From: Aromatoleum tolulyticum
Lineage (GTDB): Bacteria; Pseudomonadota; Gammaproteobacteria; Burkholderiales; Rhodocyclaceae
DNA length: 64,000 nt
NCBI RefSeq assembly: GCF_900156155.1
Contig: NZ_FTMD01000013.1
Span: 62,001-126,000 of the forward strand
Direction: 5' to 3'
The notes under the pieces are model-generated. The model was not told where the DNA came from. It saw only the letters and a list, made by a program, of their open reading frames with translations, and did not search any database. The translations under genes were made by a program, and so were the position numbers. Of the stretch, positions 52,921-63,978 are shown in pieces (the stretch's first letter is position 1; each line of letters starts with the position of its first letter).

Positions 52921-52965
52921 GCGGCTTGGTCCGGGGGCATGCGGCCGCCCCCAGGACCAAGCCGC
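52921..52965 (-). terminator. Long GC-rich hairpin after the lut operon
   Basis: Arms 52921-52938 and 52947-52965 pair over 18 bp with one bulged base (GCGGCTTGGTCC core), with a loop of about 8 nt. It begins 6 nt downstream of the lutC stop on the minus strand. No T-run follows, so termination may need Rho or the hairpin may protect the mRNA 3' end. The remaining gap up to 52804 shows only the upstream region of the secreted-protein gene. Confidence 0.5.
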
Positions 52966-52970
52966 CGGCC

Positions 52971-53612
52971 TCAGCCGACGATGATCACATGCACGCGGCG
53001 CGGGCCGTGCGCGCCGAGCTGGATGGTCTGTTCGACGTCGGCGGTGCGCGACGGGCCGGAGATGATGTTGGTCGCACGCGGCATGCCTTCGGGGCGGGCG
53101 CGCAGGACTTCCCACGCCTCCTCGAAGTGGCCGACGATTGCGCCCGCGTCGAGCACGACGACGTGGTCGTCGGGCACGAAGTTGTGCGTGATCGGGCTCG
53201 CCGGGCCGGAGGCCATCATCAGGCTGCCCGGCTCGGCGATGCCGGCGAGCGCCTGCGACACTGCCATCGTCTCGCTGATGCCGGCCGGCTCGTGATGGAT
53301 CTCGAGGCCCGGAAACGCGAGATCCTTCAGTGCGGCGCCGACTGCGGCGCGCGCGGGCAAGCCCTTCTCGACGCGATAGGCCTCGACCGCGGCGGGCACG
53401 TCGGCGCGGCTCGCGACGCGCGCGGTCGTGCCGGCGCGGCTCTCGAACTTGCGGATGAAGCGCGCGACGAGTTCCTCGTCCTGCGCGGGGCGGGTGTGGC
53501 GCGGGCGGCGCGCGTCGAGTTCGGCGCGCCGCGTGTCGTCGAGCGGTCCGCGCCGCAGCGCGGAGCGGACGGAGTTGAGGATCGCCTCGCGGGCGTTCGC
53601 TGCTGCAGTCAT
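52971..53612 (-). CDS. lutC: Lactate utilization protein C (LUD domain)
   Basis: A 213-aa LUD-domain protein, third gene of the lutABC L-lactate oxidation set. Typical stretches: VEAYRVEKGLPARAAVG, GISETMAVSQALAGIAEPGS and SGPSRTADVEQTIQLGAHGP near the C-terminus. The start MTAAANAREAILN overlaps the lutB stop (ATGA). The LutABC complex oxidises L-lactate to pyruvate; the role of LutC itself is unclear in the family. Confidence 0.93.
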   Translation of the reverse strand: MTAAANAREAILNSVRSALRRGPLDDTRRAELDARRPRHTRPAQDEELVARFIRKFESRAGTTARVASRADVPAAVEAYRVEKGLPARAAVGAALKDLAFPGLEIHHEPAGISETMAVSQALAGIAEPGSLMMASGPASPITHNFVPDDHVVVLDAGAIVGHFEEAWEVLRARPEGMPRATNIISGPSRTADVEQTIQLGAHGPRRVHVIIVG

Positions 53613-55015
53613 TTCTGGCCTCGCTTGCCTTGCCACAATTCAAGGAAGGTGCGTCCCGCCGGGGCCGGCAGGTCGCGCACGTCGGTCCAGCCGCTCGCGA
53701 GCGGCAGGCGGCGGATGCTGCCGTTCCTGGCGATCGCCGACAGGAAGCGCGCACCGACCTGTTCGAGCGCGTGATACAGCTTCGGCCGCGTCGCGACGTA
53801 GCGCCACACCTTCAGCGCGCGCCGCTGCATCACCGGCGTGATGTCCTGCTGGTGCTGCATGTGGCGCAGCTCGCGCAGCAGGTCCGGCAGCGGGATCTTC
53901 ACCGGGCACACGGAGGCGCAGCGGCCGTTGAGCGTGCACGCGTTGGGTAGGTCGTAGGCGTTGTCCAGCCCCTTGATCAGCGGCGTCAGCACCGAGCCCA
54001 TCGGCCCGGGATACACCCAGCCGTAGGCGTGGCCGCCGACCGCGCCATACACCGGGCAGTGGTTCATGCACGCGCCGCAGCGGATGCAGCGCAGCATGTC
54101 CTTGAAGCGCCCGCCGAGCATCTTCGAGCGGCCGTTGTCGACCAGCACGACGTGGTACTCCTCGGGGCCGTCGAGGTCGTCGGCGCGGCGCGGGCCGGTC
54201 GAGATCGTCGTGTAGGTCTCGGTCTCCTGGCCGGTGGCGCTGCGCGCCAAGAGGCGCAGGAACAGCGTCGCGTCGTCGAGCGTCGGCACGACGCGCTCGA
54301 TGCCGGAGGTGACGATATGCACCTTCGCCAGCGTCTGCGTCAGGTCGCCATTGCCTTCGTTCGTGACGATGATCGACGAGCCGGTTTCGGCGACGAGGAA
54401 GTTGCCGCCGGTGATGCCGACGTCGGCGCGGAAATACTTGTCGCGCAACACCATGCGCGCCTCGTTGACGAGGTCGGGCACTTCCGTTTTTCTCGGTCCG
54501 CCATGCGCGGCCTCGAAAAGGTCCGAAACCTGGTCCTTGGTCTTGTGCACGGCGGGCGCGATGATGTGCGAGGGCGGCTCGTGCGCGAGCTGGATGATGT
54601 ATTCGCCGAGATCGGTCTCGACGACCTCCATGCCATGCTCGATCAGTGCCTCGTTGAGGCCGATCTCCTCCGACACCATCGACTTGCCCTTGGTGACGGT
54701 CTTGGCGTCGACGCGCTTGCAGATGTCGAGGATGATCTTGCGCGCTTCCTCCGCGTCACGCGCCCAATGCACGTGGCCGCCGGCGGCCGTCACCGCCGCC
54801 TCGTAGCGTTCGAGGTAGTGATCGAGGTTGTCGAGGATGTGATTCTTGGTGTTCTTCGCTTCCTCGCGCAGCTGCTCGAATTCCGGCAACTCCGCCGCCT
54901 GCTGCGCGCGCTTGCCTACGAAGCCGCCGCGCGCCTTGCCCAGCGCCTGCTGCAGGCTCGCGTCGTGGATCGCGAAGACCGCGCGCTGCTTGAATTCGTT
55001 AGAACGGATTTCCAT
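53609..55015 (-). CDS. lutB: Lactate utilization iron-sulfur protein LutB
   Basis: A 468-aa protein with an N-terminal LUD domain (about 60-300; KTVTKGKSMVSEEIGLNEAL, ADVGITGGNFLVAETGS) and a C-terminal ferredoxin domain. Cys clusters are CIRCGACMNHCPVYG and CTLNGRCASVCPVKIP; the first is a full CxxCxxCxxxCP, the second has three Cys. It is the electron-transferring subunit of L-lactate oxidation. It starts at MEIRSNEFKQRAVF, overlapping lutA by 1 nt. Confidence 0.95.
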   Translation of the reverse strand: MEIRSNEFKQRAVFAIHDASLQQALGKARGGFVGKRAQQAAELPEFEQLREEAKNTKNHILDNLDHYLERYEAAVTAAGGHVHWARDAEEARKIILDICKRVDAKTVTKGKSMVSEEIGLNEALIEHGMEVVETDLGEYIIQLAHEPPSHIIAPAVHKTKDQVSDLFEAAHGGPRKTEVPDLVNEARMVLRDKYFRADVGITGGNFLVAETGSSIIVTNEGNGDLTQTLAKVHIVTSGIERVVPTLDDATLFLRLLARSATGQETETYTTISTGPRRADDLDGPEEYHVVLVDNGRSKMLGGRFKDMLRCIRCGACMNHCPVYGAVGGHAYGWVYPGPMGSVLTPLIKGLDNAYDLPNACTLNGRCASVCPVKIPLPDLLRELRHMQHQQDITPVMQRRALKVWRYVATRPKLYHALEQVGARFLSAIARNGSIRRLPLASGWTDVRDLPAPAGRTFLELWQGKRGQK

Positions 55016-55800
55016 CAGTCGGACTCCTTCGCGGCGCCGGCGAGGCCCGGTCCGTCGGCGAGGCCGGCCAGGACTTCGGCGGTGTGGAAGACCTTCACCG
55101 GCGCGTTGATGCGCTTCAGCCGCCCGGCGATGTTCATCAGGCAGCCGAGGTCGCCGCCGACCACGGTGTCGGCGCCGGTCGCGAGGATGTTCTTCACCTT
55201 GTCCTCGACCATCTTCTCGGAGATCTCCGGGTACTTCACGCAGAAGGTGCCGCCGAAGCCGCAGCACACCTCGCTGTCTTCCATCTCCTTGAGCCTGAGG
55301 CCGTCGACCTCGCCCAGCAGCGTGCGCGGCTGGCCCTTGATGCCCAGGCCGCGCAGGCCGGAACAGGAGTCGTGGTAGGTCACGGTGCCGTCGTAGTGCG
55401 AATCGGATGCGGTGGCCCCGAGCACGTCGGTGAGGAAGGACAGCAGCTCCCAAGCCTTCTCCGATAGCGCCTGTGCGCGCGGCAGCCACACCGGGTCGTC
55501 CTGGAACAGCACCGGATAGTCGTGGCGGATCGTCGCCATGCACGAGCCGGACGGCCCGACGATGTAGTCGTAGTGCTCGAAGGTTTCGATCACCTGGCGG
55601 GCGAGTGCGCGCGCGGCGTCGTAGTCGCCGCTGTTGTAGCCGGGCTGGCCGCAGCAGGTCTGGTTCGCGGGCACCTCGACGGTACAGCCGGCGTCTTCGA
55701 GGAGCTTCACCGCCGAGAAGCCGACGTTCGGACGGAACACGTTCATCAGACAGGTGGCGAACAGTCCGACGCGCGGCCCGCGGGTGGGCGATTCGGTCAT
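55015..55800 (-). CDS. lutA: Lactate utilization Fe-S oxidoreductase subunit LutA
   Basis: A 261-aa protein of the CCG-domain (GlcF/heterodisulfide-reductase-like) family. Two CCG motifs are present: NQTCCGQPGYNSGDY (near 48) and SEVCCGFGGTFCVKYP (near 177), with GPSGSCMATIRHDYP and HDSCSGLRGL between. First gene of lutABC. A 231-nt gap separates it from the divergent EamA gene and should contain both promoters; no regulator gene of the LldR type is adjacent and I see no firm operator. Confidence 0.95.
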   Translation of the reverse strand: MTESPTRGPRVGLFATCLMNVFRPNVGFSAVKLLEDAGCTVEVPANQTCCGQPGYNSGDYDAARALARQVIETFEHYDYIVGPSGSCMATIRHDYPVLFQDDPVWLPRAQALSEKAWELLSFLTDVLGATASDSHYDGTVTYHDSCSGLRGLGIKGQPRTLLGEVDGLRLKEMEDSEVCCGFGGTFCVKYPEISEKMVEDKVKNILATGADTVVGGDLGCLMNIAGRLKRINAPVKVFHTAEVLAGLADGPGLAGAAKESD

Positions 55801-56031
55801 GAGGGAGGTCTCCGGTTCTTGTTCGGAATGGTGGTGAAACGAGGTGGAGCGATGTTAACAAGCTCCGCGGCGGCCCGCGGCGAGGGATTTTCAGCCCGGC
55901 GATGAGCCTGCTTCATGTCTTGGGCAGCATAGCAGCTGCCAACGCCGATTCGCGCGCGCTCAGGGTTTCCCCGCACCCCCGTCAGGGCGTTGCATGGCAC
56001 ACTGCGCGCCTTCGATCCGGGGAAGGAATCC

Positions 56032-57021
56032 ATGCTGGCTGGTTTGCTCGCAGCGCTCGGCGCGGGGCTGTTGTGGGGGCTCGTGTTCGTCGTGCCTCTG
56101 ATGCTCGGGGACTACCCTGGCATCGTGCTCGCGTTCGGGCGCTACATCGCCTTCGGCGTCCTCGCCCTCGGCCTTGTCTGGATGGACCGCGCGGCACTGG
56201 CAAGGCTCACGCGAGCCGACTGGGTCGAGGCCGGCAAGCTCGCGCTGGTCGGCAACCTCGTCTATTACACGACGCTCGCGAGCGCGATCCAGCTCGCCGG
56301 CGCGCCGGTGCCGACGCTGATGATCGGCACACTGCCGGTCGTCATCGCGATCTGCGCGAACATTGCCGAGCGCCGTGCCGGCAATGCCGCCGATGTCGTC
56401 GCGTGGCGGCGCCTCGCACTACCGCTCGTGGTCATCCTTGCAGGCCTCGCGGTCGTGCAGCTCGATCCCTCCGCGCATGCCGCAGACGCGGCCGGGCAGG
56501 GAGGCGAGAGCGCCCACGGCGGACTGCGCTACGCGCTGGGCCTGTTGCTGGCCGCCGTCGCGGTCGCGTCGTGGACCTGGTATCCGATCCGCAACGGGCG
56601 CTGGCTGCGCGCACGCGGGCCGGGGCTGGCGCGGCCCTGGGCGACTGCGCAGGGGCTCGTGACGCTGCCGCTCGCGCTTGCCGCGGCGGTCGGCTTCGCC
56701 TTGTGGCAGGGCATCGCCGCGCCGGCGGAGGCGTTCGACTGGCCCTTCGGGCCGCGGCCGCTGGCCTTCGTCGGCCTGATGCTGCTCGTGGGCCTGGCCG
56801 CATCGTGGCTGGGCACGCTGTTGTGGAACCGCGCGAGCCACCTGCTACCCCCTGCGCTTGCGGGCCAGCTCATCGTGTTCGAAACCCTGGCGGCGCTGCT
56901 CTATGCTTTCCTGTGGTACGGGCGCTGGCCGGGCCTCGGCGAGGCGGCAGGCATCGTGCTGCTGGTCGCAGGCGTGCTGCTGGGCGTGCGCGTGTTCCGG
57001 CCCGCCGCAAGCGGATCTTGA
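56032..57021 (+). CDS. EamA/DMT-superfamily transporter
   Basis: A 329-aa membrane protein with about ten membrane segments in two EamA-like halves (MLAGLLAALGAGLLWGLVF; later RYALGLLLAAVAVASWTWYP and GLAASWLGTLLWNRASHL). Such permeases usually export amino acids or metabolites. ATG at 56032 has GGAAGGA at 5 nt; an upstream ATG at 55990 lacks a site. It diverges from lutA and is followed 10 nt later by a DUF2784 gene. Substrate unknown. Confidence 0.85.
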   Translation: MLAGLLAALGAGLLWGLVFVVPLMLGDYPGIVLAFGRYIAFGVLALGLVWMDRAALARLTRADWVEAGKLALVGNLVYYTTLASAIQLAGAPVPTLMIGTLPVVIAICANIAERRAGNAADVVAWRRLALPLVVILAGLAVVQLDPSAHAADAAGQGGESAHGGLRYALGLLLAAVAVASWTWYPIRNGRWLRARGPGLARPWATAQGLVTLPLALAAAVGFALWQGIAAPAEAFDWPFGPRPLAFVGLMLLVGLAASWLGTLLWNRASHLLPPALAGQLIVFETLAALLYAFLWYGRWPGLGEAAGIVLLVAGVLLGVRVFRPAASGS

Positions 57022-57031
57022 GGAGAAAACA

Positions 57032-57409
57032 GTGTTTGCGTTGATGGCGGCCGATCTCGTCGTGCTGGTGCACGCCCTCTTCATCGCCTTCGTCGTGCTC
57101 GGCGGGCTGTTGACACTGCGTTGGTCGCGCGCAAAGTGGGTGCACCTGCCGGTCGCGGCGTACGGGGCGGGTATCGAACTGATCGGCTGGACCTGTCCGC
57201 TGACCCCGCTCGAGAACGCGCTGCGGCGGGCGGCGGGGGGCGTGGACTACCGCGGGGGGTTCGTCGAACACTACCTGATCCCGCTGATCTACCCGGCGGG
57301 GCTCACGCCGCAAGTCCAGCTCGTGCTCGGACTGCTGGTGCTGGCGATCAACGTGCTCGTGTACGGCATCGTCGCCCTGCGTCGGCGACGGCGCAGGGCG
57401 GGCGATTGA
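57032..57409 (+). CDS. DUF2784 membrane protein
   Basis: A 125-aa protein with three or four hydrophobic segments. It begins VFALMAADLVVLVHALFIAF and contains KWVHLPVAAYGAGIELIGWT and CPLTPLENALRRAAGG, the conserved DUF2784 pattern, and GFVEHYLIPLIYPAGL. Start GTG at 57032 with AGGAG 6 nt upstream; an ATG at 57044 is the alternative. Function unknown. Probably co-transcribed with the EamA gene. Confidence 0.8.
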   Translation: MFALMAADLVVLVHALFIAFVVLGGLLTLRWSRAKWVHLPVAAYGAGIELIGWTCPLTPLENALRRAAGGVDYRGGFVEHYLIPLIYPAGLTPQVQLVLGLLVLAINVLVYGIVALRRRRRRAGD

Positions 57410-57435
57410 CCGGCGCCCTCATGGGGCGCGTTGGC

Positions 57436-57612
57436 TCAGCGGGGTTGGGAGTAGCTTGGGCCGAGCAGATGGTCGACCACGGCGCGTGCGATACGGGCAA
57501 CGAGGCGTTTTGCGCCGTGCCAGCCGTCGGCCAGGATCTGGCCCAGGGCTTCGTTGCGCAGACGCTGCGCTTCGCGGATTCGGCCTTGATAGAAGAGATA
57601 GTCGTTGTCCAT
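57436..57612 (-). CDS. Small uncharacterised protein (58 aa)
   Basis: MDNDYLFYQGRIREAQRLRN opens a 58-aa, mostly helical, basic protein ending HLLGPSYSQPR. Support for it being real: a strong AAGGAG 7 nt before the ATG, normal high-GC codon use, and a position divergent from a LysR gene with a 17-bp palindrome in the gap. I do not recognise a family. It converges on the DUF2784 gene with 26 nt between. It could be a target of the LysR regulator or of whatever binds the palindrome. Confidence 0.6.
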   Translation of the reverse strand: MDNDYLFYQGRIREAQRLRNEALGQILADGWHGAKRLVARIARAVVDHLLGPSYSQPR

Positions 57613-57670
57613 TGTGCGGCTCCTTGACAGTGCAGCCCGTCGTGAGGGCATGGCCGCGACTGTACGGGGG

Positions 57671-57687
57671 TTGTTGCATTGCAACAA
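57671..57687. promoter_or_regulatory. 17-bp palindromic operator candidate
   Basis: TTGTTGCATTGCAACAA is a perfect palindrome (8+1+8) in the 116-nt gap between the small gene and the divergent LysR gene, 42 nt before the LysR ATG. A closely similar palindrome lies at 61781-61797. It may bind the LysR protein or another regulator; TGC-rich dyads of this kind are known for PhaR. Confidence 0.6.
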
Positions 57688-57728
57688 ACGATCGTTCATC
57701 ATGCGATGACTTAGAAAATCTCATCCGT

Positions 57729-58712
57729 ATGCCCGTCCGTCTTCCGCCGCTCAACGCGCTGCGTGCCTTCGAGGTCGCCGCGCGTCACCTGAGCTTCAAG
57801 CTTGCCGCCGAGGAACTCTCGGTCACGCCGACCGCGATCAGCCACCAGATCCGCGGCCTCGAGCAGGACCTCGGTGTGCCCCTGTTCCGGCGCCTGACGC
57901 GTGCGCTCGAACTCACGCCGGAAGGCGAGGCGATGCTGCCCAAGCTGCGCGAAGCGATGAGCGCGATCGCCGAGTCGGTCGAGGCGGTCCGCGCGATGCG
58001 GCCGCTGAGCCGCCTGTCGGTCGTCGCGCCGCCGTCGTTCGCGTCGCGCTGGCTCGTCCCCCGCCTGCAGCGCTTCGCCGAACTGCATCCGCAGATCGAG
58101 CTGCATCTGGCGAGCGCCACCAAGGCGATCGACGGCCGCGACGCCGCGGGGCTGGGCATCGAGCCGCTCACCCAGCGCGCCGAGGGCGGCCAGCTGTGGA
58201 TCCGCTTCGGCACGGGCGCCTATCCGGGGTATCGCAGCGAAATGCTGCTCGAACCCGAATACACCGCGGTGTGCAGCCCGGCGCTGCTGCGCGCGAAGAT
58301 CCCGCTGCGCCAGCCGGCAGACCTGCGCCGCCACAACCTGATCCACGACGACACGGTGCCCGACACGCGCGAGCGGCCGACCTGGGCTGAATGGCTGCAG
58401 GCCGCGGGCGTCACCTCGGTGCGCGCGGACGCCGGCCTGCACTTCAGCGACTCGGGCCTTGCGATCGCCGCCGCGCTCGACGGGCTGGGCGTCGCGCTGG
58501 TGTCCAAGCCGCTGGTCGCCGCGGAGGTCGCCGCCGGCCGCCTCGTCATGCCCTTCGGCATTAGCCTGCGGCGCCGCTTCGCCTACTACATCGTGACGCC
58601 GCAGGCGCTCGTCCCGCGGGTCACGGTCACTGCCTTCCGCGAATGGCTGCTGGACGAGGCGCGCCGCGACGCGATCCGCCTGGCGGACGCGCAGCCCGCG
58701 CTCGCCGATTGA
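57729..58712 (+). CDS. LysR-family regulator, GcvA-type
   Basis: A 327-aa LysR-type regulator. The HTH region reads [20 protein letters not shown] and [20 protein letters not shown] (residues about 5-50), the classic GcvA pattern. The effector domain has [21 protein letters not shown] and a conserved [16 protein letters not shown] insertion. Divergent from the small gene at 57436 with a palindrome between, the usual layout for a LysR and its target. Effector unknown. Confidence 0.88.
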   Translation: MPVRLPPLNALRAFEVAARHLSFKLAAEELSVTPTAISHQIRGLEQDLGVPLFRRLTRALELTPEGEAMLPKLREAMSAIAESVEAVRAMRPLSRLSVVAPPSFASRWLVPRLQRFAELHPQIELHLASATKAIDGRDAAGLGIEPLTQRAEGGQLWIRFGTGAYPGYRSEMLLEPEYTAVCSPALLRAKIPLRQPADLRRHNLIHDDTVPDTRERPTWAEWLQAAGVTSVRADAGLHFSDSGLAIAAALDGLGVALVSKPLVAAEVAAGRLVMPFGISLRRRFAYYIVTPQALVPRVTVTAFREWLLDEARRDAIRLADAQPALAD

Positions 58713-58755
58713 ACCGAACGGGACGCCCGGGCGTCCGAGTACAATGCACGCGACA

Positions 58756-60997
<2,242 letters not shown>

Positions 60998-61005
<8 letters not shown>

Positions 61006-61621
61006 GCCGACGACGGAGCTTGCGCGCCGCGAGCCCGCCGACGCCCTTGGGCGCCTTGGTGCCGGCTGGCTGGAGGGCGCACAGCGCTGTCCCTCGCCGA
61101 ACTTCGACGCGCGTCCCGCGGACACCGAGGTGAAGCTGATCGTCGTGCACGCGATCAGCCTGCCCCCCGACGAGTTCGGCGGTCCGGGCGTCGCGCAACT
61201 GTTCACGAACGCCCTCGACCCTGCCGCGCACCCGTCCTACGCGGCGATCGCCCACCTGCGCGTGTCCGCGCATTTCTTCATCCGTCGCGACGGCAGCCTG
61301 ATGCAGTTCGTGCCCACGGACGCGCGCGCGTGGCACGCCGGCATCTCGTGCTGGCGCGGACGCGAGCGCTGCAACGACTTCTCGATCGGCATCGAGCTGG
61401 AAGGGTGCGACACGCAGCCCTTCGAGCCGGCGCAGTACTCGCGCCTCGCCGCGCTGCTGCGCGTGCTGTGTGCGAATTACCCGATCGAGGCGATTGCGGG
61501 CCACTCGGACATCGCGCCCGGGCGCAAGACCGACCCCGGTCCGTGCTTCGACTGGATGCGTCTGCGGTTGGCGCTAGGCCGGCCGGAACTCGCCTGCGGA
61601 CCGCTGTCCGAGCCGGTCTGA
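60998..61621 (+). CDS. ampD: 1,6-anhydro-N-acetylmuramyl-L-alanine amidase AmpD
   Basis: A 207-aa zinc amidase for murein recycling in the cytoplasm. Zinc ligands correspond to His51 ([10 protein letters not shown]), His169 ([11 protein letters not shown]) and Asp179 ([10 protein letters not shown]); Glu133 in IGIELEG and Lys177 match the catalytic pair of known Amp[19 protein letters not shown] is the family core. The ATG at 60998 overlaps the ygiQ stop. A lytic transglycosylase gene follows 418 nt later, fitting a cell-wall turnover theme. Confidence 0.94.
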
Positions 61622-62039
61622 GCACTCCGGGAAGCGACTGTTACATCTTTTGTGACAATTTTTTCGCACCGCGCGAAGGCCCGGCTGTGCAAGACTTCGC
61701 GTCCGGGAGGAGGGCGGAGGGACCTTCTCAGGCCGCGTGCCTGGTTGACCAAGCCCAATCAAATCAATAAAGTAGGGTTGTTGCTGCAGTGCAGCAATGT
61801 AGTTTTCAATCGTAGTTTTCATTAGTTGGCAGTGGGGCAGCGCGCGATTCCCAGCGGATTCGGGCGCCTCGGGGCAGCGCCGCAGAGCGCATCCCGTCCC
61901 CGCCGGGCGTGAGGTCTGGTTGCGACCGCACGCTCGAACAACCACTGAAGACGTGATCTTCCGACCGACAGGCGAAGTTTGCCTGGGCGTGCTGCAGGCG
62001 CCTCGGTCGGGGGAGCATGGTCACAGCAGGGAGGTACCG
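61622..62039. other. 418-nt non-coding interval between ampD and the transglycosylase gene
   Basis: AT-rich relative to its surroundings in its first 200 nt. It holds TGTTACATC...TTGTGACAA (61639-61659), an imperfect dyad; a T-run with TTCGCACCGCGCGAA next to it; the palindrome at 61781; and short AT-rich runs that could be promoters on either strand. A GGGAGG site at its end serves the transglycosylase ATG. No convincing protein gene was seen; a minus-strand reading from 61822 (MKTTIENYIAALQQQ) lacks a ribosome-binding site. Confidence 0.6.
61781..61797. promoter_or_regulatory. 17-bp palindromic operator candidate, second copy
   Basis: TTGCTGCAGTGCAGCAA is a perfect 8+1+8 palindrome differing from the one at 57671 by one symmetric base pair and the centre. 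It contains CTGC-N3-GCAG. It lies 243 nt upstream of the transglycosylase start in the AT-rich half of the gap. Confidence 0.6.
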
Positions 62040-62768
62040 ATGACTCACGCAACTCGTCCTGGCCGCACGCCTCACGACGCGGCCGCGTTCTTCGTGCATT
62101 TCGTTCATGGCAGTCTGATGCTCACCGCCTTCGCGCTCGTCGCGTTCGTCGGAGCGGGCTATCTTCTGAAGGACCCCGTCAGCTATGCCGACCTCGGCGT
62201 CGGGGCCCCGGCGGCCGTTGCAGTCAGCGACACGGCGCAGGCCCCGGCCGCGCAAGCGCCCGTCGCAACGCCGCGTCCAAAGGCCGTCGCATCCGCGGCG
62301 GGGCTGTCGACCGAGATGCGCGGCGTGCGCGACTTCGTCGCGCAGCGCTACAAGATTTCCACGCGCACGCTCGAACCGCTGCTTACGGCCGCCGAACTCA
62401 GCGGCCGCAAGCTCGGCATCGACCCGCTGCTGATCGTTGCGGTGATGGCGATCGAGTCGAGCTTCAACCCCTTCGCCGAGAGCAACATGGGCGCGCAGGG
62501 ATTGATGCAGGTGATTCCGCGCTTCCATCTCGACAAGATCGGCCGCAACGCCGGCGAGGATGCCCTGTTCGATCCCACGCTCAACATCCGCGTCGGCACG
62601 ATGGTGCTGGTCGAGGGCATGCAGCGCTTCGGTACCCTGCAAAGCGCGCTGCAATACTACGGCGGCGCGCTCAGCGATCCGAACGCGAGCTACGCGAACA
62701 AGGTGCTTGCGATGAAGAAGCGCCTCCTCGCGGCAGCCACCCGCGCCAAGACCGAAACCGGCGTCTGA
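62040..62768 (+). CDS. Membrane-anchored lytic transglycosylase (SLT domain)
   Basis: A 242-aa protein: a single N-terminal membrane segment (residues 20-43), an Ala/Pro-rich linker (58-85) and a C-terminal SLT domain (about 105-235). The catalytic Glu is E139 in VAVMAIESSFNPFAESN, followed by GAQGLMQVIPRFH and LQYYGGALSDPNASYANKV. It would cleave murein with 1,6-anhydro products, the substrates recycled by AmpD upstream. GGGAGG 6 nt before the ATG fixes the start. Converges on the aminotransferase gene. Confidence 0.9.
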   Translation: MTHATRPGRTPHDAAAFFVHFVHGSLMLTAFALVAFVGAGYLLKDPVSYADLGVGAPAAVAVSDTAQAPAAQAPVATPRPKAVASAAGLSTEMRGVRDFVAQRYKISTRTLEPLLTAAELSGRKLGIDPLLIVAVMAIESSFNPFAESNMGAQGLMQVIPRFHLDKIGRNAGEDALFDPTLNIRVGTMVLVEGMQRFGTLQSALQYYGGALSDPNASYANKVLAMKKRLLAAATRAKTETGV

Positions 62769-62781
62769 TCCTGATCGCCCA

Positions 62782-62803
62782 CGGCGGGGCGAACTCCCCG
62801 CCG
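62782..62803. terminator. Bidirectional hairpin between convergent genes
   Basis: CGGCGGGG (62782-62789) and CCCCGCCG (62796-62803) form a perfect 8-bp stem with a 6-nt loop in the 49-nt gap between the convergent transglycosylase and aminotransferase genes. No T-run follows on either side. Confidence 0.45.
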
Positions 62804-62817
62804 CGTCGTGCGGTTCC

Positions 62818-63978
62818 TCAGCCGCGCATGCGCGCGATGCGCTCCGCCGCTTCCAGCAGGCGTTCGCAACGGTTCGTGTAGGCGATGCGCAGATGACGGC
62901 GGGGCTGGTTGTCGCCGAAGTCCAGCCCCGGCGTCGCCGCCACGCCGGCTTCCTCGATCAGCCGGTGCGCGAGCGCTTCGCTGTCGTCGGCGAGGCGCGC
63001 GATGTCGGCGTAGATGTAGAACGCCCCCTGCGGCTCCGCTGCGACGACGAAGCCGAGTTCGCGCAGTGCCGGCAGCAGGGTGTCGCGACGCAGCGCGAAC
63101 TCGTTGCGGCGCGCCTCCAGGATCTCGATCGTCGCAGGCGCGAAGGCGGCCAGCGCGGCGTGCTGCGCCGGTGTCGACGGCGAGATGAAGAAATGCTGCG
63201 CGAGCTTCTCGATCTCGCGCACGTAGGCCTGCGGCGCGACCAGCCAGCCGAGGCGCCAGCCGGTCATGCCGAAATATTTGGAAAAACTGTTCACGACGAA
63301 CACGTCGTCCATCGACTTCAGCACCGTGCTCGCTTCGACGCCGTAGGTCAGGCCCTGGTAGATCTCGTCGACGATCAGCGTGCCCTGGCGTGCGATCACC
63401 GTCGCGCGCAGCGCCGCGAGCTCCGCCTGATCGAGCAGGGTGCCGGTGGGGTTCGACGGGCTCGCGACGATCAGGCCGCGCGTGCGCGCCGTCCACGCGT
63501 CCGCGACCTGATCGGGCGTCGGCTGGTAGCGCGTCGCGGCGCCCACCGGCAGTGCCCGCGGCACGCCCTCGAAGCTGCGCACGAGGTGGCGGTTTGACGG
63601 ATAGCCGGGGTCGGGCAGGAGCCACTCGTCGCCCGGGTCGGTCGTCGCGGCAAGCGCCAGCATCAGCGCGCCCGAGGCGCCCGGCGTGACGATGATGCGC
63701 TCGGGGGCGACGTCCGCACCGAAACGCTCGTGGTAGAAGCGCGCGATGGCCTCGCGCAGCTGCGGCAGACCGAGGGCTGCGGTGTAATGCACGTCGCCGC
63801 CGGCGAGGAAGCGCGTCGCCGCGTCGATCATCGGCTGCGGCGTCGCGAAGTCCGGCTCGCCGACTTCCATGTGGATGATGTCACGCCCCTGCGCCTCGAG
63901 TTCGCGCGCGCGTCGCAGCAGCTCCATCACGTGGAAGGGCTGGATGTCGGCGGTGCGGCGGGCGAGATGCGGGGTCAT
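62818..63978 (-). CDS. Class I/II pyridoxal-phosphate aminotransferase
   Basis: A 386-aa fold-type I aminotransferase. PLP-binding residues: Lys234 in NSFSKYFGMTGWRLGW, Asn176 in ASPSNPTGT, Asp204 and Tyr207 in LIVDEIYQGL, and the substrate-carboxylate Arg in HLRIAYTNRCERLLEA. It begins MTPHLARRTADIQPFHVMEL. It resembles the aspartate/alanine aminotransferase-like group often annotated as 'pyridoxal phosphate-dependent aminotransferase'; the substrate is not readable. The last 22 nt of the window upstream of it show no feature. Confidence 0.9.
   Translation of the reverse strand: MTPHLARRTADIQPFHVMELLRRARELEAQGRDIIHMEVGEPDFATPQPMIDAATRFLAGGDVHYTAALGLPQLREAIARFYHERFGADVAPERIIVTPGASGALMLALAATTDPGDEWLLPDPGYPSNRHLVRSFEGVPRALPVGAATRYQPTPDQVADAWTARTRGLIVASPSNPTGTLLDQAELAALRATVIARQGTLIVDEIYQGLTYGVEASTVLKSMDDVFVVNSFSKYFGMTGWRLGWLVAPQAYVREIEKLAQHFFISPSTPAQHAALAAFAPATIEILEARRNEFALRRDTLLPALRELGFVVAAEPQGAFYIYADIARLADDSEALAHRLIEEAGVAATPGLDFGDNQPRRHLRIAYTNRCERLLEAAERIARMRG

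Noticed and set aside
61574-61822. Possible small minus-strand gene starting MKTTIENYIAALQQQ
   Set aside because: No ribosome-binding site, it overlaps the end of ampD, the second half is Arg/Ser-rich shadow sequence, and a palindromic site lies inside it.
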